Assembly (NCBI GenBank): GCA_038230275.1
Contig: JBBRNO010000036.1
Span: 1 to 49,226 of the forward strand
DNA: 49,226 bases
Reading direction: 5' to 3'
Source of the DNA: JANXXV01 sp038230275
Lineage (GTDB): Bacteria > Acidobacteriota > Terriglobia > Bryobacterales > Bryobacteraceae
This document shows positions 1 to 8,158 of this stretch, piece after piece; the first letter of the stretch is position 1, and every line of letters starts with the position of its first letter. The translations under genes and the position numbers were made by a program. The notes beneath the pieces were generated by a model that was not told the origin of the DNA, ran no database searches, and saw only the letters and a program-made list of their open reading frames with translations.

Positions 1-1
1 C

Positions 2-349
2 AGAGACTACGACTTCGTGGCGGTATTCGATTGCCTGCACGATATGGGTGACCCGATCGGAGCGGCCGCGCATGTCCGGCAGTCCCTGGCAAAGGACGGC
101 ACGTGGATGATTGTTGAGCCCTTTGCCAACGACCAGTTGAAGGACAATCTGAATCCGGTGGGGCGGGTCTACTACTCATTTTCAACGCTGCTGTGCACAC
201 CTTGTTCCCGATCGCAGGAAGTGGGACTGTGCCTGGGCGCCCAAGCGGGGGAGACGCGCATTCGAGACGTTGTGACTTCGGCCGGCTTCAATCGTTTCCG
301 CCGGGCTACGGAAACGCCTTTCAACATCGTGTACGAAGCCCGGCCATAG
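2..349 (+). CDS. Class I SAM-dependent methyltransferase, C-terminal part (5' end outside window)
   Basis: The reading frame is open from the left edge of the window, and the GTG at 17 is an internal valine rather than a convincing start. The visible residues DYDFVAVFDCLHDMGDP match the strand-4 region of class I SAM-dependent methyltransferases of the winged-helix/'Methyltransf_31' kind. They are followed by a DGTWMIVEP segment and the LNPVGRVYYSFSTLLCTP stretch typical of that group. The SAM-binding GxGxG loop must lie upstream of the window. The protein ends at the TAG at 347-349 and converges on the formate dehydrogenase operon. Substrate unknown. The fold assignment is from remembered family sequence; partial status is seen directly. 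Confidence 0.8.
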   Translation, partial: RDYDFVAVFDCLHDMGDPIGAAAHVRQSLAKDGTWMIVEPFANDQLKDNLNPVGRVYYSFSTLLCTPCSRSQEVGLCLGAQAGETRIRDVVTSAGFNRFRRATETPFNIVYEARP

Positions 350-404
350 TATGTTTTGCCTAAGGGGTGCCAGCGACGGCGAGCCAAACGGGCAATTCGC
401 TCCC

Positions 405-620
405 CTAGGGCCGCGGATGAAGGCGGTGCAAGGCTTCAACGGCAATCTCATGAAGCCCGGCGCCGCCCTCACCGACATATTGAAATGCCTGCTCCAGCAT
501 GCGCCGTTCCCAGAATTTCTTGAGATGATCGGCGACACCTGCAATGGCTTCTTCCCGCGGATAGCTGGCGAAGTACGCGGCAATCTGGTTCGCCATGTGC
601 ACCATCAGATCCGGCTTCAT
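405..620 (-). CDS. fdsD: NAD-dependent formate dehydrogenase delta subunit
   Basis: This 71-residue protein starts at the ATG 620-618, which overlaps the fdsA stop by four bases (ATGA), so translation is probably coupled. It begins MKPDLMVHMANQIAAYF and continues with an EEAIAGVADHLKKFWERRM segment. That matches the small FdsD subunit found at the end of fds operons (usually 65-80 residues). FdsD is needed for activity or assembly of the soluble molybdenum formate dehydrogenase, though its exact role is not settled. A longer frame reaching back to 764 is only an antisense-frame extension into fdsA and is not preferred. It is the last gene of the operon; no hairpin terminator was seen before the convergent methyltransferase. 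Confidence 0.85.
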   Translation of the reverse strand: MKPDLMVHMANQIAAYFASYPREEAIAGVADHLKKFWERRMLEQAFQYVGEGGAGLHEIAVEALHRLHPRP

Positions 621-3466
621 GGTTCCTTCGCAACGGCAATGGTGTGAAGAACCTGCGTGGTCTGGCGGCGGCTCCGGCTGTATTCCTGCTGCCAGGTGGA
701 CAGCCGCTGCACGGGCCGCACTTCCACGGCCGTCACTTTGTATTCGGGACAGTTGGTGGCCCAATCCGAATATTCGGTAGTAACAACGTTGGCGCCGGTG
801 GCGGGATGGTGGAACGTGGTGTAGACCACGCCTGGTTGGATGCGATCGGAGATCCGCGCATGCAGCGAGGTCTCCCCTGCCCGGCTGGCGAGCGATACCA
901 AGTCGCCATCGCGGATTCCCCGATGCTCGGCGTCGAATGGATGGATTTCAAGGACATCCTGATCGTGCCAGATGTTGTTGGCGGTGCGGCGGGTTTGGGC
1001 GCCGACGTTGTACTGCGACAGAATCCGGCCGGTGGTGAGGATGAGCGGGAAGCGGCCCGTGGTGCGCTCATCGGTAGGCACGAACTCGGTCATCATGAAC
1101 TTCCCTTTGCCGCGCACGAAACCGTCAACGTGCATGATGGGAGTTCCCGTAGGAGCCGCATCGTTACACGGCCACTGGATGCTGCCCAGTTCGTCCAGCC
1201 TGGAATAGGAGACGCCAGCGAAGGTTGGAGTCAGGTTGGCAATCTCATCCATGATTTCCGACGGATGGCCGTAGTTCATGGGATAGCCAAGGGCCTTGGA
1301 GAGCGCGAGCGTGATTTCCCAATCGGCCATGCCCGCCATAGGTGGCATCACTTTGCGCACGCGGCTGATACGGCGCTCCGCGTTGGTGAAGGTCCCATCC
1401 TTTTCCAGGAACGACGAGCCGGGCAGGAAAACGTGCGCGAAGCTGGCGGTCTCATTCAGAAACAGATCCTGCACCACCACGCATTCCATGGCCGCCAAGC
1501 CCGCCGTGACGTGGTGCGTATTGGGATCCGACTGGGCGATGTCTTCACCCTGAACGTAGAGTCCTTTAAAGCTGCCGTCCACAGCAGCGTCCAGCATGTT
1601 CGGAATGCGCAGGCCCGGCTCACCCTGCAGCGTGACGTGCCAGGCTTCCTCAAACATTTCGCGAACCGCGTCGTCGGAGACGTGGCGGTAACCGGTAAAC
1701 TCATGCGGAAACGATCCCATGTCGCAGGCGCCCTGGACGTTGTTCTGTCCGCGAAGCGGATTGACGCCAGTGCCGCGGCAACCGATATTCCCGGTCAGCA
1801 TGGCGAGGTTGGCCATGCCCATCACCATCGTCGATCCCTGACTGTGCTCAGTGACGCCGAGACCGTAGTAGATGGCGGCCCGTCCGCCGGTGGCATAGAG
1901 GCGCGCGGCGCCTCGCATGTCCGCCGCGGAGACTCCGGTAATGGCCTCGACGGCCTCCGGCGAGTTGCGCTCCTGCACGATGAAATTGCGCCAACGATCG
2001 AACGCGTCCGGCTCACACCGCTCCTGGACGTACTTCGCAGCCGTAAGATTTTCGGTTACCACCACGTGCGCGATGGCGTTGATGATTGCAACGTTGGTGC
2101 CCGGCAACAATGGGAGGTGGAAATCCGCCTGGACGTGCGGCGAGCGGACAAGGTCGATCTGGCGCGGATCGATGACAATCAGGCGTGCCCCCTGGCGCAG
2201 GCGTCGTTTCATCTGCGAGGCGAAGACGGGATGCGCGTCGGTGGGATTCGCGCCGATCACCACGATGACGTCCGCATCTTCCACTGAATCGAAATCCTGC
2301 GTCCCCGCAGACGTTCCAAATGTCGACTTCAGGCCGTAGCCGGTGGGGGAATGACAGACTCGCGCGCAGGTATCCACATTGTTATTGCCGAAGGCCGCGC
2401 GCACCATTTTCTGGACAACGTAGGTTTCCTCGTTGGTGCATCGGGACGAGGTAATGCCGCCAATGGAATCGCGCCCATACTTCGCCTGGATGCGCTGGAA
2501 TTCGCTGGCCGCGTAACCGATGGCTTCTTCCCAGCCGACCTCTCGCCACGGATCGTCGATCCTGGCGCGGATCATCGGCTTCAGCATGCGGTCTTTGTGC
2601 GTGGCGTAGCCCCAGGAGAAGCGCCCTTTCACACACGAGTGGCCATGGTTCGCCTTCCCGTCCTTGTACGGTGTCATGCGGACCACTTCATTGCCCTGCA
2701 TCTCCGCTTTGAACGAACATCCCACACCGCAATAGGCACACGTGGTAACCACGCTGTGTTCGGCCTGCCCCTTCTGAATGACCGTCTTTTCCATCAGCGT
2801 AGCCGTGGGACACGCCTGCACGCAGGCGCCACAGGAGACGCATTCGGAATCCAGAAAATTCTTGCCGCCGGCGGAAACCGTGGACGCGAAACCACGACCG
2901 TTAATGGTAAGCGCGAACGTCCCCTGCACCTCCTCGCAGGCGCGCACGCAGCGTGAACAGACAATGCATTTGGCGGGATCGAAGGTGAAGTAGGGGTTCG
3001 ATTCGTCCTTTACCGCCGACAGGTGATTGCCACCGTCGTAGCCGTAGCGAACTTCGCGCAGGCCAACGACGCCAGCCATATCCTGCAACTCGCAATTGCC
3101 ATTGGCGGCGCAGGTGAGGCAATCCAGCGGATGATCGGAGATGTAGAGTTCCATCATGCCGCGCCGCATTTTGGCGAGTTTGGGCGACTGCGTCCGCACC
3201 TTCATTCCCGGTTCGACCGGCGTGGTGCAGGAGGCAGGCGTACCTTTCCGTCCGTCGATTTCTACGAGACAGAGGCGGCAGGACCCGAACGGTTCCAGAT
3301 TGTCAGTGGCGCAGAGTTTCGGCACCTGGATGCCGGCGTCCATGGCGGCGCGCATGATGGATGTCCCGCGAGGGACGGTCACCGCGCTTCCATCAATTTC
3401 CAGGGTGACCAGAGTTTCAGATAGGCGCGCGGGCGTACCGTAGTCGGTTTCTCGGATCATGGACAT
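617..3466 (-). CDS. fdsA: NAD-dependent formate dehydrogenase catalytic alpha subunit (Mo-bisPGD, multi-FeS)
   Basis: This 949-residue subunit oxidises formate to CO2 and passes electrons through iron-sulfur clusters to the FdsB/FdsG NADH module in the cytoplasm. The cluster ligands are visible in order. A plant-type [2Fe-2S] set is C52/C63/C66/C80. A His-ligated [4Fe-4S] set is H112 with C116/C119/C125. Two ferredoxin-like [4Fe-4S] sets are C167-C177 and C209-C219. The [4Fe-4S] at the entrance of the molybdopterin domain is C243/C246/C250/C278. The molybdenum ligand appears to be Cys371 in ARVCHSPT, so this is a cysteine rather than a selenocysteine enzyme, with the adjacent His372 conserved. 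The C-terminal MopB-type dinucleotide-binding domain is complete. It overlaps fdsB by 10 bp and fdsD by 4 bp. Length and architecture fit Rhodobacter/Cupriavidus-type FdsA. Confidence 0.95.
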   Translation of the reverse strand: MSMIRETDYGTPARLSETLVTLEIDGSAVTVPRGTSIMRAAMDAGIQVPKLCATDNLEPFGSCRLCLVEIDGRKGTPASCTTPVEPGMKVRTQSPKLAKMRRGMMELYISDHPLDCLTCAANGNCELQDMAGVVGLREVRYGYDGGNHLSAVKDESNPYFTFDPAKCIVCSRCVRACEEVQGTFALTINGRGFASTVSAGGKNFLDSECVSCGACVQACPTATLMEKTVIQKGQAEHSVVTTCAYCGVGCSFKAEMQGNEVVRMTPYKDGKANHGHSCVKGRFSWGYATHKDRMLKPMIRARIDDPWREVGWEEAIGYAASEFQRIQAKYGRDSIGGITSSRCTNEETYVVQKMVRAAFGNNNVDTCARVCHSPTGYGLKSTFGTSAGTQDFDSVEDADVIVVIGANPTDAHPVFASQMKRRLRQGARLIVIDPRQIDLVRSPHVQADFHLPLLPGTNVAIINAIAHVVVTENLTAAKYVQERCEPDAFDRWRNFIVQERNSPEAVEAITGVSAADMRGAARLYATGGRAAIYYGLGVTEHSQGSTMVMGMANLAMLTGNIGCRGTGVNPLRGQNNVQGACDMGSFPHEFTGYRHVSDDAVREMFEEAWHVTLQGEPGLRIPNMLDAAVDGSFKGLYVQGEDIAQSDPNTHHVTAGLAAMECVVVQDLFLNETASFAHVFLPGSSFLEKDGTFTNAERRISRVRKVMPPMAGMADWEITLALSKALGYPMNYGHPSEIMDEIANLTPTFAGVSYSRLDELGSIQWPCNDAAPTGTPIMHVDGFVRGKGKFMMTEFVPTDERTTGRFPLILTTGRILSQYNVGAQTRRTANNIWHDQDVLEIHPFDAEHRGIRDGDLVSLASRAGETSLHARISDRIQPGVVYTTFHHPATGANVVTTEYSDWATNCPEYKVTAVEVRPVQRLSTWQQEYSRSRRQTTQVLHTIAVAKEP

Positions 3467-5010
3467 GGTTGCAACTCCGGTTTGTGGAAGTCCTCAGGAA
3501 AGTGGCGCAATGCGCTCAATACGGGAAGCGGCGTCAAACCGCCGAGCGCGCAGAGCGAACCATCCAGCATGAGTTCGCAAAGATCTTCCAGCAAATTAAG
3601 GTTTTTGGTGCGTTCGTGATTGGCAATGATCTTGTCCACCACTTCCACTCCGCGGGTGGAACCGATACGGCAGGGGGTGCACTTGCCGCAGCTTTCCACG
3701 GCGCAGAACTCCATGGCGAACCGCGCCTGGCGGGCCAGATCGACGGTGTCGTCGAAGACCACGACGCCGCCGTGCCCGAGTAATCCTTTGCGCGCGGTGA
3801 AGGCCTCGTAGTCGAGCGGTATGTCGAGGAGTGACTCGGGGAAGTAGGCGCCCAGCGGTCCGCCCACTTGAACGGCCCGCAACGGCCGGCCGGAAGCCGT
3901 CCCACCGCCGAAATCGTAGATCGCTTCCCGCAATGTAAGGCCGAACGCCGTCTCCACCAAGCCAGCGTAGCGGATATTGCCGGCCAGTTGAATGGTCAGC
4001 GTGCCGCGCGATCGGCCCATCCCGAAGTCCTGATAATATTGCGCGCCCTTATCCAGAATGACCGGCACCGTGGCTAACGACAGAACATTATTGACGACGG
4101 TGGGCTTTCCAAACAACCCTTCGATGGCCGGCAGCGGAGGCTTGAAGCGGATCTGGCCCCGTCTGCCTTCCAGGCTTTCGAGCATAGCCGTTTCCTCGCC
4201 GCAGATGTAGGCGCCGGCGCCGAGGCGGATCTCCAGGTCAAAGCTCTTTCCACTTCCGGCGACGTTTGCGCCGAGGTAGCCATTCTGGTAGGCGATGGCA
4301 ATGGCGCGCTGGGTGATGCGAAAGGCGTGCGGATATTCGGAGCGGAGGTAGATGTAGCCACGGTTGGCGCCCACGGCGAGGGCGGCGATGGTCATCCCTT
4401 CAATCAGGACAAACGGATCGCCTTCCATAATCATACGGTCCGCATAGGTGCCGCTATCGCCTTCATCGGCGTTGCAGACGATGTACTTCTGCTCCGCAGG
4501 GGCGTTGCGCACCGTGCGCCACTTAATGCCGGTGGGGAAACCCGCTCCGCCTCGTCCGCGCAGCCCGGAATTCACCACTTCTTCGACAACGGCTTCCGCA
4601 CCGATGCGCAATGCATTTTCCAGGCCTCGGTATCCACCGTGCGAAATGTAGTCCGCCAGGGAAAGCGGATCGACAATACCGCAGCGGACGAACGTGAGCC
4701 GATGCTGCCGCTTCAGATACGGAATGTCTTCGGTGGGTCCCAAGCTGAGAGGATGCGGCTTGGCATCCAGGAACCCCGCATCGAACAGGCTGCCCACCGC
4801 GTCCACCGCCACTGGACCATAGGCAATTCGCCCCTGGGGAGTTTCCACTTCTACCAGCGGCTCCAGCCAGAATAAGCCGCGGGAGCCGTTTCGAACCACG
4901 GTTCCATCCAGCCTGCGCGCTGCCAATTGCGCCGAAATCGCGCGGGCTACGGCGTCGGCGCCCACCGAAACGGCGGCGGCATCACCGGGAACGTAGATCT
5001 TCCGGCTCAT
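3457..5010 (-). CDS. fdsB: NAD-dependent formate dehydrogenase beta subunit (NuoF-like, FMN/NADH-binding)
   Basis: This 517-residue diaphorase subunit binds FMN and NAD and is homologous to NuoF of complex I. Residues 1-90 form a thioredoxin-like NuoE-type extension without cluster cysteines. The Rossmann-like NADH/FMN core starts near 110, with GRGGAGFPTG at about 152-161 and the NADEGDSGTYADRM segment at about 180-193. The C-terminal [4Fe-4S] site is CGKCTPC (C441/C444/C447) plus C487. The start ATG overlaps the fdsG stop by four bases (ATGA), and the 3' end overlaps fdsA. Together with FdsG it takes the electrons released by FdsA and reduces NAD+. The order G-B-A-D is the standard fds order. 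Confidence 0.95.
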   Translation of the reverse strand: MSRKIYVPGDAAAVSVGADAVARAISAQLAARRLDGTVVRNGSRGLFWLEPLVEVETPQGRIAYGPVAVDAVGSLFDAGFLDAKPHPLSLGPTEDIPYLKRQHRLTFVRCGIVDPLSLADYISHGGYRGLENALRIGAEAVVEEVVNSGLRGRGGAGFPTGIKWRTVRNAPAEQKYIVCNADEGDSGTYADRMIMEGDPFVLIEGMTIAALAVGANRGYIYLRSEYPHAFRITQRAIAIAYQNGYLGANVAGSGKSFDLEIRLGAGAYICGEETAMLESLEGRRGQIRFKPPLPAIEGLFGKPTVVNNVLSLATVPVILDKGAQYYQDFGMGRSRGTLTIQLAGNIRYAGLVETAFGLTLREAIYDFGGGTASGRPLRAVQVGGPLGAYFPESLLDIPLDYEAFTARKGLLGHGGVVVFDDTVDLARQARFAMEFCAVESCGKCTPCRIGSTRGVEVVDKIIANHERTKNLNLLEDLCELMLDGSLCALGGLTPLPVLSALRHFPEDFHKPELQPCP

Positions 5011-5501
5011 TCCGGCCTCCGTGCATCGTCAATCAACGCGTCGGCCACTGCTGGTGAAACCCGCCCGTAGAGCTTGTCATCCAGCATGATTGCCGGGGAG
5101 AGGGCGCAATTTCCAAGACAGTATACTGCCTCTAGTGTAAAGTTTTGATCGGCGGAAGTGGCGCCCAGCTTCACGCCCGTGCGCTTTTCCATATGGTCGA
5201 TCAAGCGGTCGCACCCCATGGATTGGCAGGCTTCCGCGCGGCAGATGCGGAGGACGTGCCGGCCGGGCGGGGCGTGCCGGAAATCGTGATAGAAGCCGAG
5301 AACGCCGTGCACTTCGGCTTGGGAGAGATTCAATTGCGAGGCGATAACGGGAATGGCACAAGGATCGATGTACCCGAAATCCAGCTGCAACGCGTGGAGG
5401 ATAGGCAGCAGGGCGCCGGGGAGATGTTCGAGTTCTCGAATGCGAGCTAGTGCCTGATCGGTGTCCCAAGCCTTGCTTATCGGCACGGTGAAGCTCTCCA
5501 A
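5007..5501 (-). CDS. fdsG: NAD-dependent formate dehydrogenase gamma subunit (NuoE-like [2Fe-2S])
   Basis: This thioredoxin-fold [2Fe-2S] subunit of about 160 residues is homologous to NuoE. The four ligands C87, C92, C128 and C132 lie in CRAEACQ and CLGNCALSPAIML, the signature of this family. It is the first gene of the fds operon and overlaps fdsB by 4 bp. No ATG is available at the 5' end. The choices are TTG at 5501, which has no clear ribosome-binding site, and GTG at 5486. The GTG is preceded by GGAG about nine bases upstream and may be the real start, giving 159 residues. The choice does not affect the functional domain. Confidence 0.92.
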   Translation of the reverse strand: MESFTVPISKAWDTDQALARIRELEHLPGALLPILHALQLDFGYIDPCAIPVIASQLNLSQAEVHGVLGFYHDFRHAPPGRHVLRICRAEACQSMGCDRLIDHMEKRTGVKLGATSADQNFTLEAVYCLGNCALSPAIMLDDKLYGRVSPAVADALIDDARRPE

Positions 5502-6302
5502 ATGATCGACATGGTCGACGCCTATGTAGTGGCGCTGTCCTTATTTCAACACGAACGCCGCCGAGCGCGTGAGCGGCGGAGATATTTGCCGGGTACGCTC
5601 CGCGGCTGGGGCATCGGGTACACAACGCTAGCTTACATGATGTTTTCGATCTAAATATCCGCGATCCACGTTTTGTGATTGTGCGCGCCGGAAACCTCCT
5701 TTGCACATCCGGCCGACGCAAAGATTCGAACCCATAAAGTCATTAGCGGCAGTTCTCCGCGCCCCGCGACGCCATTAACCTATTCCTTCCCCCTCGGCTG
5801 AGCAACATGAGAATCAATCTAAACACTCACAAGTACGAACCGGACCGGAAGGGCAGGAAGCCGAAGTTCTATTGCCGGTTGCCGGGAGCCATATTTTGTT
5901 GACTTACTGCTGCTCGGCGGCTAGCGTCAATCTTCCGCCAACGATCGCGGCCCGGGCCGGGAGATTATCGACTGCCTTGTTCTTGATAATTCTCATCGTT
6001 CCTATATGTGGGATTTCGCTCGCGATGGCAGGGCGTGGCTTGGCTGCACTCCCCGCAAAAGCGGATAACCGGCTGGACCTGATTATTATTTAACCGATTT
6101 TGCTGGTTGACTTATCAGGACTCGTCTGGCTGCCATCCCGGATGGCCCAGAAATCCCGGACGGATTTTCGAGGCTGAGAGACAGCAAGGCGCTGGATACC
6201 ACACAATCCGCGCGCCAATCCAAACGGTGGACGCCGGGCAAGTAGACTTGGAAGTGCTGACTCGGTATTGCCCGGCGAAGCGATGCGTATTACTATGTAG
6301 TC
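5502..6302. other. Intergenic region upstream of fds operon and vapBC
   Basis: About 800 bases without a convincing gene. It should hold the fds promoter, but no clear sigma-70 boxes were recognised near 5501. There is a small GC hairpin (CGCCGC 5556-5561 with GCGGCG 5573-5578). A 31-codon frame at 5807-5902 encodes a basic peptide with KYEPDRKGRKPKFYC, but it has no homology I recognise and no strong ribosome-binding site. It could be a gene fragment or chance. Base composition near 5930-6110 is more AT-rich than the flanks. Confidence 0.5.
6268..6296 (+). promoter_or_regulatory. Possible vapBC promoter
   Basis: TTGCCC (6268-6273) and TACTAT (6291-6296) are separated by 17 bp, each matching four of six sigma-70 consensus positions. 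The predicted transcription start falls within a few bases of the vapB ATG at 6303, so the message would be nearly leaderless. No clear palindromic operator was seen. Inference only. Confidence 0.3.
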
Positions 6303-6545
6303 ATGCGGACGATCTCATTAAAGCTGCCTGACGACCTGTTAGCACAGCTCGATCAACAAGCTAAGGCCAGACGCGTCACAAAGTCATGGCTCATACGGCA
6401 AGGCTTGGTAAGCATTCTGCGTGAGCAAGAGTCAGCCCGGACACCTTCTTGTTATGACGCTGCCGTTGACCTTGCAGGTTCGGTTAAGGGGCTACCCGAA
6501 GATCTCGCGGACAATCCAAAGTATATGAATGGTTTTGGCCAGTGA
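6303..6545 (+). CDS. vapB: VapB-like ribbon-helix-helix antitoxin
   Basis: This 80-residue protein begins MRTISLKLPDDLLAQLDQQA and continues ARRVTKSWLIRQGL. That is the beta-strand plus two-helix pattern of CopG/Arc ribbon-helix-helix antitoxins, where the N-terminal strand binds operator DNA. The C-terminal tail (about 48-80) would wrap the toxin. Its TGA overlaps the GTG start of the PIN-domain gene by four bases (GTGA, 6542-6545), typical of co-translated antitoxin-toxin pairs. Expected role: neutralise VapC and, with it, repress the operon. Confidence 0.85.
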   Translation: MRTISLKLPDDLLAQLDQQAKARRVTKSWLIRQGLVSILREQESARTPSCYDAAVDLAGSVKGLPEDLADNPKYMNGFGQ

Positions 6546-6961
6546 AGAAAGGCCCTGCCCTGATTGATACCGGTCCACTGGTCAGCTTTCTCGCCGCTGG
6601 ACTAAGGCATCATTCGTGGGCTTGCAATCAATGGAAACTGTTTCGCCCGCCCATGTTAACGTGCGAGCCAGTTCTTACGGAAGCGGCCTTTCTTCTGAAA
6701 CGGGAAGGCCATCAGGCGGACGCTTTGTTCGCCTTGCTTGAGCGGGGCGTGATTCGCATCGCGCTTAGCGTTCAGGAGGAACTGGCCGACGTGCGGGCGC
6801 TGATGCACCGTTATCGCAACAGGCCGATGTCGTTGGCGGATGCCTGTTTGGTCCGGCTCTCGGAACTGCACTCGGATGGCGAGGTTTTCACGCTGGACTC
6901 CGATTTTCGCATTTACCGCCGCCACGGGAATAAAGTCATCCCCGTGTTGATGCCCGATTGA
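6542..6961 (+). CDS. vapC: VapC-like PIN-domain ribonuclease toxin
   Basis: This 139-residue PIN-domain protein has a GTG start overlapping vapB. The acidic metal-binding residues of the fold are in place: D9 in LIDTGPLVS, E47 in CEPVLTEAAF, D100 in MSLADACLV, and D119/D121 in TLDSDF. VapC toxins are Mg-dependent endoribonucleases that usually cut tRNA or rRNA. The target cannot be predicted here. With all catalytic positions kept, the module looks intact. It converges on the SDR gene, with only a small 6-bp hairpin between them. Confidence 0.88.
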   Translation: MKKGPALIDTGPLVSFLAAGLRHHSWACNQWKLFRPPMLTCEPVLTEAAFLLKREGHQADALFALLERGVIRIALSVQEELADVRALMHRYRNRPMSLADACLVRLSELHSDGEVFTLDSDFRIYRRHGNKVIPVLMPD

Positions 6962-6972
6962 GGTTCCGGAGG

Positions 6973-6990
6973 ATCGCGAAGGGGCGCGAT
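6973..6990. terminator. Small hairpin between convergent vapC and SDR genes
   Basis: ATCGCG (6973-6978) and CGCGAT (6985-6990) form a 6-bp stem with a 6-nt loop at the convergence point. There is no T-run on either side, so an intrinsic terminator role is only possible. Confidence 0.3.
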
Positions 6991-7853
6991 TAGAGCAGCT
7001 TCACCTTCATGCCGAAATCGCGCGCGATTTGTGCCGCCCATTCGTCGTCACTTTGAGCGCCGTAATCGACCCAAGCTTCGTCCGTCATCGCGGCACGCCA
7101 ACGGAGGAAAGGCGCGGCTTCGGGACCGGTGGGATGCCGCAACGTCCATGTGCCACTTTCGATGATTTCACGGATATTTTCCGCTATCAAGGCCGGGCCG
7201 CTGCTGGACGCCAGCACCTCAGTGAACAACGCCGACAGCCGCCGGCCTTGGGGATATTTCGACTCCGTTTCCGGCTTGGTAATGTTGCGCGCCATGCGAG
7301 TATCGATGATCCCCGGCTCCACGATCGCGACTCTAATGTTGAACGCCTTCACCTCTTGCGCCAGGCACTCGCTGAGCGCTTCAAACGCCCACTTCGAGGC
7401 CGCGTAAGCTGACATGGGCGACGAGGCGAGGCGTCCCGATACGGAGGTGACGTTCACGATGCAGCCCGTGCGCCGTTCCCGCATGCGCGGCAGCACGGCC
7501 TGAAGACAGCGGATGGCGCCGAAATAGTTGGTTTCCATACATTCGCGGAATAGATGCAGTGGCGTTTCCTCCACCGTGCCCAGCCGCTCTACGCCGGCAT
7601 TGTTGACCAGCACGTCAATCTCTCCGCCAGCGCGGTAAATCTCGCCAATTGCGTCCGTGACGGAGGCGTCTGAATCGACATCCAGCCGGTGAATCGAAAC
7701 CGGCAGCTTTTCGCTTGCAACGATCTCGCCGAGCTGCGGTGCGTTCTCAGGATTGCGCATGGTGGCGTACACACGATGCCCAGTCCGCGCCAGTGTCAGC
7801 GCTGTCTCCATGCCGATACCCATACTTGTCCCCGTGATCAATACCGAAAGCAT
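6990..7853 (-). CDS. Short-chain dehydrogenase/reductase (SDR)
   Basis: This 287-residue classical SDR has TGTSMGIG at 8-14 (NAD(P)-binding glycine motif), NNAG at 83-86, Ser136 in NVTSVSG, and the catalytic YAASK with Tyr149 and Lys153. The start ATG at 7853 is preceded by a strong GGAGG six bases away. The C-terminal extension (about 185-287) resembles SDRs acting on larger hydrophobic substrates such as retinol or steroid-like alcohols, but substrate assignment is not possible. It stands alone; upstream lies a repeat element (7864-8046), so that element may carry its promoter or have inserted beside it. Confidence 0.9.
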   Translation of the reverse strand: MLSVLITGTSMGIGMETALTLARTGHRVYATMRNPENAPQLGEIVASEKLPVSIHRLDVDSDASVTDAIGEIYRAGGEIDVLVNNAGVERLGTVEETPLHLFRECMETNYFGAIRCLQAVLPRMRERRTGCIVNVTSVSGRLASSPMSAYAASKWAFEALSECLAQEVKAFNIRVAIVEPGIIDTRMARNITKPETESKYPQGRRLSALFTEVLASSSGPALIAENIREIIESGTWTLRHPTGPEAAPFLRWRAAMTDEAWVDYGAQSDDEWAAQIARDFGMKVKLL

Positions 7854-7863
7854 CGCGCACCTC

Positions 7864-8046
7864 CTAGTGCCTGACTAGTATAGTGTCCGCGAATTGGGTG
7901 GACACTACGGGAAACCGCTCCTTTACAGTCGCGGCTCGGAAACTACTGTTGCAGCAACCAGTTCGAGACCGAGCCGCGCGCGTGAGCAAGCCGTTTCTTG
8001 TGTCCAGTTATTTGCCGGACAGTACACTAGTGCCTGACTAGTATAG
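7864..8046. repeat. Short mobile-like element bounded by 20-bp direct repeats
   Basis: The 20-bp sequence CTAGTGCCTGACTAGTATAG occurs at 7864-7883 and identically at 8027-8046. The DNA between holds several inverted repeats: TAGTGTCC 7881-7888 with GGACACTA 7900-7907; CGCGGCTCGG 7930-7939 with CCGAGCCGCG 7969-7978; and TGTCC 8001-8005 with GGACA 8017-8021. Bases 7914-7939 are identical to 21442-21467, an arm of the palindrome between jag and mnmE. No coding frame of note. This looks like a small non-autonomous repeat (MITE or REP-like) or nested copies of one. What is seen is repeat structure; mobility is inferred. Confidence 0.65.
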
Positions 8047-8158
8047 GGCACAGTATGATCACGCGGTCCTGTTCACGCATCTTGCAGTGCGGCCGCTCGG
8101 GTACTATGTTCCACATGGACAATTGCCGGGAGGCGCCGGCGGCTGTCATTCGACGGCT

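Noticed and set aside
644..2287. A 547-codon open frame on the plus strand opposite fdsA
   Set aside because: It is antisense to a well-supported multi-FeS/molybdopterin gene in high-GC DNA, has His/Arg/Gly-rich low-complexity composition, and shows no family resemblance.
5872..6093. A 73-codon plus-strand frame with a hydrophobic segment
   Set aside because: No ribosome-binding site or homology; a single hydrophobic stretch in an AT-richer intergenic region can arise by chance.
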